From: Nocardioides sp. BP30
Lineage (GTDB): Bacteria > Actinomycetota > Actinomycetes > Propionibacteriales > Nocardioidaceae
Direction of reading: 5' to 3'
Assembly: GCF_029873215.1 (NCBI RefSeq)
Contig: NZ_CP123620.1
Span: 434,001 to 498,000 of the forward strand
DNA length: 64,000 nucleotides
In this document: in pieces, positions 58,633 to 64,000 of the stretch
Layout of the letters: the number at the start of each line of letters is the position of its first letter
Numbering within the stretch: the first letter of the stretch is position 1
Program-made: the position numbers and the translations under genes
Notes under the pieces: generated by a model
Seen by the model: the letters and a program-made list of their open reading frames with translations, nothing else
The model's database searches: none
Told to the model about the DNA's origin: nothing

Positions 58633-59187
58633 TCACGCCGGCGGGCGGCGGTCCCCGGCGCCTCCACCGGCGATCTCTCCGGCGGCCTCTCCGGCGGCCT
58701 CTCCGGCGGGGCGGACCATCACCAGCTCGCCGTCCTCGGTGGTCCCGCGCAGCCGGGTGAAGCCGCACTTCGCCACCACCCGCAGTGAGGCCGCGTTCTC
58801 CGGCCGGATCGAGGCGCGCACCGCGATGCCCGGCTCGAGCTCGGCGAGCAGCCCCTGCAGCGCCTCGGTCGCGAAGCCCCAGCCCCAGGCCTCCCGCACC
58901 AGGCCGTAGCCGACCTCCACCTCGGCAGGCCCGTCACCGGCCTCCGGGGGGCCGAAGAAGCCGATCGAGCCCAGCACCGTCACGCCGCGGGCGATCGAGC
59001 GCGGCCCCCACGGATCGCCCTCGCGCCACAGCGAGGCGGCCGCCACGTCGTCGGGCCGAGGGAAGTCGGGATGCCACGCGCCGAGGAAGCCGGTCCTGCT
59101 GCCGGCCCTGATCGCTGCCACGTCGGCGGCCGTCCACAGCGGGAGCACGAGTCGCTCGGTGCGGATCGCCGCCAGGCTCAGAACCAC
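58633..59187 (-). CDS. GNAT-family N-acetyltransferase (RimJ-like)
   Basis: A 184-residue acetyltransferase. TERLVLPLWTAADVAAI near residue 9 is the RimJ/RimL-type start, EVGYGLVREAWGWGFATEAL near 91-110 the acetyl-CoA region and NAASLRVVAKCGFTRL near 129 the C-terminal motif. The last 25 residues are Gly/Ala/Glu repeats from a 12-base DNA repeat. It begins at GTG 59187, overlapping the upstream HAD gene by 10 bases. The substrate is unknown. Confidence 0.87.
   Translation of the reverse strand: MVLSLAAIRTERLVLPLWTAADVAAIRAGSRTGFLGAWHPDFPRPDDVAAASLWREGDPWGPRSIARGVTVLGSIGFFGPPEAGDGPAEVEVGYGLVREAWGWGFATEALQGLLAELEPGIAVRASIRPENAASLRVVAKCGFTRLRGTTEDGELVMVRPAGEAAGEAAGEIAGGGAGDRRPPA
58675..58710 (-). 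repeat. 12-base coding tandem repeat, three copies
   Basis: CTCTCCGGCGGC repeats three times (last base of copy three differs) and encodes an AGEA-type repeat in the C-terminal tail of the acetyltransferase. Probably slippage-generated and dispensable. Confidence 0.85.
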
Positions 59188-60071
59188 TGCGAGATCTCCG
59201 CAGCCGCGCCGTCCTCCTCGACCGAGAGTGTCACCGCGTCGGCCGCCTCGAGCACCTCGGGGATGGACTGGCCCATCGCCACGGAGCGACCGGCCCAGGC
59301 GAACATCTCCAGGTCGTTGCGCCCGTCCCCGATCGCCAGGACGTCGGCCGGCTCCAGCCCGAGCCGGTCCACGACGTAGGCGAGTCCCGAGGCCTTCGAG
59401 ACGCCGATCGGGGTCAGGTCGAGCCAGGCGGTCCAGCCCACGACGTAGGAGATCCCCTGCAGGCCGATGCGCCGGCCCATCTCGATGAACTCCTCGGCGC
59501 TCGCCGAGGGGTTGCGGATGATGACGCGGGAGACGGGCTCCTTGACGAGCTCCTCGACGTCCACGAGCGTCATCTCACCGCTCAGCTCACCGGGCGGAAA
59601 GTGGTCGTTGAGCCGGTAGCCCACTCCGCGCTCCTCGACCGCCACCAGCGCGGACGGCTGGTCGGCCATGATCGCCCGCACCGCCGGCCCGGCGTCGAAC
59701 AGCTCCTCGTGCACCACGTCCAGCGGCGGATAGCGCACGACCACCGCGCCGTTGGAGGCGACGATCCACAGCGGGTCGGCGCCGTCGTGGGGGAGGCCCA
59801 GCAGGTCGGCGACGCGCGTCATGCCGTGCGGGGAGCGGCCGGAGGCCAGCACGATGTGGGCTCCCGCCGCGTAGGCGCGGTTGACCGCCTCCTTCACCGC
59901 CGGGCTCACCACCTCCGTGGTCGCGCCGGAGCCCTCCATCCACTTCAGCAGGGTGCCGTCGATGTCGAGCGCGATCACCTTCGGCCGCCAGCCTGCGGGC
60001 GTCGCGGACACCTCGTCGCGAACATCGCGAGGGTCCTGCCCGCCCGCCCGGTCCAGCCTCTGGTCGCTCAT
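59178..60071 (-). CDS. Cof-type HAD-superfamily phosphatase
   Basis: A 297-residue HAD phosphatase. Motif I is ALDIDGTLL near residue 34, motif II LASGRSPHGMT near 75, the motif III Lys in GVSKASGLAYVVD near 221, and motif IV IGDGRNDLEMFAWAG near 243. A C2-type cap lies between. The first 27 residues are an unstructured extension (several Asp/Arg), so the true start may be further in. It follows serS by 13 bases on the same strand. Confidence 0.9.
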   Translation of the reverse strand: MSDQRLDRAGGQDPRDVRDEVSATPAGWRPKVIALDIDGTLLKWMEGSGATTEVVSPAVKEAVNRAYAAGAHIVLASGRSPHGMTRVADLLGLPHDGADPLWIVASNGAVVVRYPPLDVVHEELFDAGPAVRAIMADQPSALVAVEERGVGYRLNDHFPPGELSGEMTLVDVEELVKEPVSRVIIRNPSASAEEFIEMGRRIGLQGISYVVGWTAWLDLTPIGVSKASGLAYVVDRLGLEPADVLAIGDGRNDLEMFAWAGRSVAMGQSIPEVLEAADAVTLSVEEDGAAAEISQWF

Positions 60072-60084
60072 CGTCGCGACAGGC

Positions 60085-61371
60085 TCAACGGACGCCGGCG
60101 AGCGGGGTGAGGACCTCGCGGCCGAGCCACTTGCGCAGCGCCTGCGGCACCCGCACCGAGCCGTCCGCCTGCTGGTGCGTCTCCAGCACCGCCACGATCG
60201 CGCGGGTGATGGCTGTCAACGTGCCGTTCAGGGTGGCGACGGGCGTCGTGCCGGAGCCCGGGGCCGCAGCGCTCCCGCGCTGGCGGATGTCGAGGCGGCG
60301 GGCCTGGAAGTCGAGACAGTTGGAGGCCGACGTCAGCTCGCGGTACTTGCCCTGGGTCGGGATCCACGCCTCGCAGTCGAACTTGCGCGCGGCGGACGGC
60401 CCCAGGTCGCCGGCGGCGACGTCGATGACGCGGTAGGTCAGCTCGAGCTTGTCCAGGAACGCCTTCTCCCACGCGAGCAGCCGTGCGTGCTCGGCGTACG
60501 ACTCCTCCACGGTGGTGTAGACGAACATCTCCACCTTCTCGAACTGGTGGACCCGGATGATGCCCTTGGTGTCCTTGCCGGCCGAGCCTGCCTCCTTGCG
60601 GAAGCAGGAGGAGAACGCCGCGTAGCGCAGCGGCAGGGCGGCGGCGTCGAGGATCTCGTCGGAGTGGTACGCCGCCATCGGCACCTCGCTGGTGCCCACG
60701 AGGTAGAGGTCGTCGCCCTCGATCCGGTAGACGCCGTCATCGACCTGGTCGAGGAACCCGGTGCCGGCCATCGCCTCCGGGCGGACCAGTGCGGGCGCTA
60801 TCACCTGGGTGAAGCCGGCCTCCCGGGCCTGCTCCATCGCCAGGTTGATCAGTGCGAACTCCAGCTCCGCCCCGACCCCGGTGAGGAAGTAGAAGCGCGA
60901 GCCCGAGACCTTGGCGCCGCGCTCGAGGTCGATGGCACCCAGCAGCCGGCCCAGCTCCACGTGGTCGCGGGGCTCGAAGTCGAAGGTGGGGATCTCGCCG
61001 ACGGTCTCGATCAGGACGAAGTCGTCCTCACCGCCCGCCGGTGTCTCCTCGGCCGTCAGGTTCGGGATCGCCTTGAGCGCCGTCGCCCAGGACTCCTCGG
61101 CGACGGCCTGCGCCGCCTCCGCGTCCTTGACCGCGGCCGCGAGATCCTTCACCTGGGCCAGCAGCGCTGCCTTCTCCTCGCCCGCGGCCTGGGCGACCCG
61201 CTTGCCCATCTGCTTCTGCTCGGCACGCAGGTTCTCGAAGGTGGTGATCGCGTCGCGGCGGGCCCGGTCGGCGGCCAGCGCCGCGTCGACGACCGACTCA
61301 CTCGCCCCACGCTTGCGCTGCGAGGCGCGGACACGGTCGGGGTCGTCGCGGAGGATGCGTGGGTCGATCAC
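60085..61371 (-). CDS. serS: Seryl-tRNA synthetase
   Basis: A 428-residue class II synthetase. The N-terminal antiparallel coiled-coil arm covers about residues 25-105 ([20 protein letters not shown]). Motif 2 lies in [19 protein letters not shown] near 252-270 and motif 3 in [18 protein letters not shown] near 388-402. [18 protein letters not shown] near 228 is the serine-binding region. It charges tRNA-Ser. GTG 61371 follows TAGGCT by six bases; family length is normal. Confidence 0.97.
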   Translation of the reverse strand: MIDPRILRDDPDRVRASQRKRGASESVVDAALAADRARRDAITTFENLRAEQKQMGKRVAQAAGEEKAALLAQVKDLAAAVKDAEAAQAVAEESWATALKAIPNLTAEETPAGGEDDFVLIETVGEIPTFDFEPRDHVELGRLLGAIDLERGAKVSGSRFYFLTGVGAELEFALINLAMEQAREAGFTQVIAPALVRPEAMAGTGFLDQVDDGVYRIEGDDLYLVGTSEVPMAAYHSDEILDAAALPLRYAAFSSCFRKEAGSAGKDTKGIIRVHQFEKVEMFVYTTVEESYAEHARLLAWEKAFLDKLELTYRVIDVAAGDLGPSAARKFDCEAWIPTQGKYRELTSASNCLDFQARRLDIRQRGSAAAPGSGTTPVATLNGTLTAITRAIVAVLETHQQADGSVRVPQALRKWLGREVLTPLAGVR

Positions 61372-61377
61372 GGGAGG

Positions 61378-61383
61378 AGCCTA
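61378..61383 (-). promoter_or_regulatory. Leaderless-type -10 box (TAGGCT) for serS
   Basis: TAGGCT on the minus strand is six bases before the serS GTG. The gap is too short for a tRNA-sensing leader. Confidence 0.55.
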
Positions 61384-61448
61384 TCGGTCGCCGCCGATCC
61401 GCCGCCTCGCTGGCACGGGCGGCGTGAGCCGACCGTCCGGGGCCCGGG

Positions 61449-61454
61449 CATAAT
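61449..61454 (+). promoter_or_regulatory. Leaderless-type -10 box (CATAAT)
   Basis: CATAAT lies six bases before GTG 61461 and is one base from the TATAAT consensus. Confidence 0.55.
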
Positions 61455-61460
61455 CGGGGC

Positions 61461-63029
61461 GTGCCCGCCCACCCCCGCCGCTCCGTCCTGGCGTGGGCGG
61501 CCATCGGCGCGGTTCTCTTCGTGCTGCTCGGGGTCTACGTCTCGGCGGTGAACGGCGTCCCGCCGGTGGACCGCTGGTCGGAGCATGCCGCGCACTGGGC
61601 CGCAGGCCACCGCGCGCTGTACGACCTGCTGCGGATCATCGAGCTGGTCTTCGGCGGGGTGGGGATCCTCGTCATCGCCGTGCTCGCGGGCGGTGGACTG
61701 GCACGCAGCTACCGGCGCGCGGCGATCTTCCTGCTCGGTACGACGCTGGCAGCGGTCGTGCTGCGCCGCGTCGTCGCCTGGGTCTTCGACCGCTCCCGAC
61801 CCTCGTGGCAGGAGAACGCCCACCTCGTCGGCGGTCCCGGGTATCCCAGCGGCCACGTCACCTGGACGACGGCGCTGGCCGGAGCCGTCGCGGTGACCGT
61901 CGCGATGTTCGTCCGCCGCGCCGGGGTGCGCCGGGCGGCGTACACCGGACTCGCGCTCGTGGTCCTCGCCGTGGGCGCCGACCGGATCCTGCTCGGGCGG
62001 CACTATCCGACCGACGTGGTCGGTGGGTTCCTGCTCGGTGGGGTCATCGTGCTGGTCGCGCTGGCGGTCTACAGCCCCGCGCCGCGCAGCCACGCCGTGC
62101 ATCAGCTGCCGCTGGTGGCCTCGGTGCCGCGCGGGCACTCGCTGCACGTGGTCCTCAACCCGATCAAGGTGGAGTCGGTCGGGCAGTTCCAGTCGATCGT
62201 CACGGCCATGGCGGCCGAGGCCGGCTGGGACCGGCCGACCTGGCACTTCACCACCGTCGAGGACCCCGGCACCGGGATGGCGGCGGCAGCGGCCGTCGCG
62301 GGCGCCGACCTGGTGATGGTCTGCGGTGGCGACGGCACGGTGCGCGAGGTGTGTGCGGAGCTGGCGGGCACCGGCATCCCGGTCGGGATCATCCCCGCCG
62401 GGACGGGCAACCTGCTGGCCCGAAACCTCTCCATCCCGCTGTATCTGCGCGCCGCCATCGATGTCGCGCTGACCGGCCAGGACCGGGCGGTCGACCTGGT
62501 CCAGGTCGGGGGCGACGGCATCGAGGACACCCACTTCCTGGTGATGGCCGGGATGGGCTTCGACGCGGCGATCATGGAGGGCGTCAACGAGGACATCAAG
62601 AAGCGCGTCGGCTGGATCGCCTACGTCCTGTCCGGGGCCAAGGCATTGATGTTCCCGCCGGTCCGGCTGGAGATCTCGGTCGATGACGGCCCCTTCACCA
62701 AGCACCGCGCCCGGACGGTCATCGTGGGCAACGTGGGCACCCTCACGGCCGGGATGCCGCTGCTCCCGGACGCGCGGATCGACGACGGCCTGCTCGACGT
62801 CGTGCTCCTGCACCCGCAGCGGTTCCTGTCCTGGCTGCCGCTGGCCTGGCGGATCCTGTCAAAGCGGCCGCACACCGACGAGCTGGTCAACCGGATGCGC
62901 GGCGCGACCGTCGTCATCCGCGCGGACCGCGACACCCCCCGCGAGCTCGACGGGGACACCCTCGGCGCCGGCCGTGAGCTGCGGATGGCCTGCCTGCACG
63001 CGCGGCTGCTGGTGCGCGTCCCGCGCTGA
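61461..63029 (+). CDS. Fused PAP2-type lipid phosphatase and diacylglycerol kinase-like protein
   Basis: A 522-residue fusion. Residues 1-210 form a membrane PAP2 domain: the PAP2 active-site Arg in FDRSRPSW near 113, PSGHVTW near 130 and GRHYPTDVVGGFLLGG near 178. From about 228 comes a soluble DAGK catalytic domain: HVVLNPIKVES near 229, VCGGDGTVREVCAEL near 287-301 and IIPAGTGNLLARNLS near 311. The two halves in principle perform opposing steps, phosphatidate dephosphorylation and diacylglycerol (or other lipid) phosphorylation. A combined role in undecaprenyl or phospholipid turnover is possible. Confidence 0.9.
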   Translation: MPAHPRRSVLAWAAIGAVLFVLLGVYVSAVNGVPPVDRWSEHAAHWAAGHRALYDLLRIIELVFGGVGILVIAVLAGGGLARSYRRAAIFLLGTTLAAVVLRRVVAWVFDRSRPSWQENAHLVGGPGYPSGHVTWTTALAGAVAVTVAMFVRRAGVRRAAYTGLALVVLAVGADRILLGRHYPTDVVGGFLLGGVIVLVALAVYSPAPRSHAVHQLPLVASVPRGHSLHVVLNPIKVESVGQFQSIVTAMAAEAGWDRPTWHFTTVEDPGTGMAAAAAVAGADLVMVCGGDGTVREVCAELAGTGIPVGIIPAGTGNLLARNLSIPLYLRAAIDVALTGQDRAVDLVQVGGDGIEDTHFLVMAGMGFDAAIMEGVNEDIKKRVGWIAYVLSGAKALMFPPVRLEISVDDGPFTKHRARTVIVGNVGTLTAGMPLLPDARIDDGLLDVVLLHPQRFLSWLPLAWRILSKRPHTDELVNRMRGATVVIRADRDTPRELDGDTLGAGRELRMACLHARLLVRVPR

Positions 63030-63056
63030 CCCGAGCCGGGGCCACGGAGGCACGCG

Positions 63057-63455
63057 TCACCGACGCAGCTGGGCCAGCGCCTGCTCCTCCTCCGGCGAGA
63101 GCTGTACGTCGCAGCGCCACGCGCCGATGGTCTTGGCATAGGACCGGGCGTCGTTGCGGCCGTGGATGCTGGTCAGCAGCACGCCGTCGCCGGCGTCGTC
63201 GGCCAGGGCGAGGCTCCACGACAGGTGGCCGCCCATGTCGCCGAAAGCGTCGTAGCGCACGATCGCCAGGTGGCGCAGCGCCTGCGCGCCCTCGGCTCGC
63301 AGCGCCGCCACCTCCTGTCGCAGGCCGAGCACGTCCTCGGGCAGCGGTGCGCCAGCGGAGGTGGCCCGGGCGCGCTGCTCGATCCGCTCACGCCACAGCA
63401 GCGCCACCAGGACGAGGGCGAGGAGCGCGACGACGAGACTCAGCACGGCCAGCAT
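63057..63455 (-). CDS. DUF4446-family membrane-anchored protein
   Basis: A 132-residue protein: one N-terminal membrane helix (LAVLSLVVALLALVLVALLW), a short coiled-coil region (VLGLRQEVAALRAEGAQALR), and the conserved DUF4446 domain with IVRYDAFGDMGGHLSWSLAL near residues 65-84 and LLTSIHGRNDARSYAK near 92. Its function is unknown, but it is regularly found next to pheA in actinobacteria. ATG 63455 was chosen; the frame opens further upstream across the divergent promoter. Confidence 0.85.
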   Translation of the reverse strand: MLAVLSLVVALLALVLVALLWRERIEQRARATSAGAPLPEDVLGLRQEVAALRAEGAQALRHLAIVRYDAFGDMGGHLSWSLALADDAGDGVLLTSIHGRNDARSYAKTIGAWRCDVQLSPEEEQALAQLRR

Positions 63456-63463
63456 GTTCGCCA

Positions 63464-63473
63464 ACCCTAGACT
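63464..63473. promoter_or_regulatory. Overlapping divergent -10 boxes sharing a CTAG centre
   Basis: TAGGGT on the minus strand (63464-63469) and TAGACT on the plus strand (63468-63473) share bases, and lead to ATG 63455 (8 bases) and GTG 63480 (6 bases). The two promoters cannot be occupied at once, so the genes should be expressed alternately from one site. Confidence 0.5.
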
Positions 63474-63479
63474 CGGCGC

Positions 63480-64000
63480 GTGCCTCCTGCCACGACGACA
63501 CAGCGCTCGACCGGACTGCGCTCGACCACGCCGGCTCGGCGCATCGCCTACCAGGGTGAGCCCGGCTCCAACTCCCACATGGTGTGCCAGCGGGAGTACC
63601 CGGAGCTGGAGTCGGTGCCGTGCGCGTCGTTCGAGGACGTGTTCGCCGCGGTCGAGGGCGCCCCGGGGATGGAGCCCATCGCCGACCTGGCGATGATCCC
63701 GATCGACAACTCGCTGGCCGGCCGGGTCGCCGACATCCACCACTTCCTGCCGACCTCGGGCCTGCACATCGTCGCCGAGCACTTCCTGCGCATCCGGTTC
63801 CACCTGATGGCGCTGCCCGGGGTGTCGCTGGAGCAGATCCGCACCGTGCACAGCCACGTTCACGCCCTGGGGCAGTGCCGCCGGATCATCCGCGAGCACG
63901 GCCTCGTGCCGGTGATCTCGGGCGACACCGCCGGTGCCGCCCGCGAGATCGCCGAGGCGGGCGACCCCACGATGGCGGCGATCAGCCCGCCGATGGCCGC
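63480..64000 (+). CDS. pheA: Prephenate dehydratase (3' end beyond window)
   Basis: The first 173 residues are visible. After a short Ser/Thr/Arg-rich leader, the periplasmic-binding-like prephenate dehydratase fold starts at RIAYQGEPGSNSHMVCQREY near residue 21, with ALPCASFEDVFAAVE-like sequence near 47, and IPIDNSLAGRVADIHHFL near 74-91. The later Thr-containing catalytic and ACT regions lie beyond 64000. It converts prephenate to phenylpyruvate for phenylalanine synthesis. GTG 63480 is set by the -10 hexamer six bases before it. Confidence 0.93.
   Translation, partial: MPPATTTQRSTGLRSTTPARRIAYQGEPGSNSHMVCQREYPELESVPCASFEDVFAAVEGAPGMEPIADLAMIPIDNSLAGRVADIHHFLPTSGLHIVAEHFLRIRFHLMALPGVSLEQIRTVHSHVHALGQCRRIIREHGLVPVISGDTAGAAREIAEAGDPTMAAISPPMA

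Overview
The window is very GC-rich, densely coded DNA with frequent GTG starts, four-base ATGA/GTGA gene overlaps and many TANNNT -10 hexamers placed only 6-8 bases before the first codon. Together with an actinobacterial-type polyphosphate glucokinase, CrtYc/CrtYd small-subunit lycopene cyclase genes and a pheA - DUF4446 - serS neighbourhood, this points to an actinobacterium, plausibly a Nocardioides-like member of the Propionibacteriales. The genus is inference. No rRNA, tRNA or CRISPR array was seen.

Layout. (1) 1-1728: a LysR regulator (cut by the window edge) divergent from a class II histone-deacetylase-like amidohydrolase. (2) 1707-10691: a MerR-DICT regulator divergent from a nine-gene, translationally coupled carotenoid operon: GGPP synthase, phytoene synthase, phytoene desaturase, two-subunit lycopene cyclase, cytochrome P450, glycosyltransferase, CrtO-like acyltransferase and a PAP2-type membrane enzyme. 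The predicted product is a cyclised, hydroxylated, glycosylated and acylated carotenoid. (3) 10818-36960: a secreted protein, then a large purine and N-heterocycle catabolic region. An eight-gene minus-strand operon runs OHCU decarboxylase/HIU hydrolase fusion, uricase, allantoinase, ureidoglycine aminotransferase, allantoate amidohydrolase, RpiR regulator, xanthine dehydrogenase FAD subunit, and xanthine dehydrogenase FeS-Mo fusion. It is flanked by an HpxZ-HpxY-like fused amidase plus a formamidase-like enzyme, by MocA and XdhC maturation genes, and by a plus-strand operon with a cytosine-deaminase-like enzyme, an ABC importer, an FAD oxidase, a creatininase-family protein and a PdxH-like flavoprotein. 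A shared palindrome (consensus GAAAC-N3-CGTTYC) lies against the -10 box of four promoters here and marks a probable RpiR regulon. (4) 37085-46319: housekeeping and accessory genes, including a nitroreductase, ppgK, an M15-like lipoprotein, an M13 peptidase, a RecQ helicase with a phosphoribosyltransferase-like tail, and a DHA2 efflux pump. (5) 46800-49239: a foreign island, partly AT-rich, holding a toxin C-terminal fragment with its likely immunity gene, a truncated ISL3-family element, a 5'-truncated RHS gene with a variable C-terminus, and a membrane-protein immunity candidate. (6) 49535-64000: an S53 protease, glutathione peroxidase, a SNF2-SWIM pair, an MFS transporter, two Cof-type HAD phosphatases, serS, a PAP2-diacylglycerol kinase fusion, a DUF4446 protein and the start of pheA.

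How the genes fit together. Xanthine dehydrogenase (with MocA and XdhC for its cofactor), uricase, HIU hydrolase/OHCU decarboxylase, allantoinase and allantoate amidohydrolase take hypoxanthine/xanthine to ureidoglycine. The aminotransferase should convert ureidoglycine plus glyoxylate to glycine and oxalurate, and the fused amidase is the best local candidate for oxalurate breakdown. The deaminases and importer probably feed purines, pyrimidines or related rings into this network.
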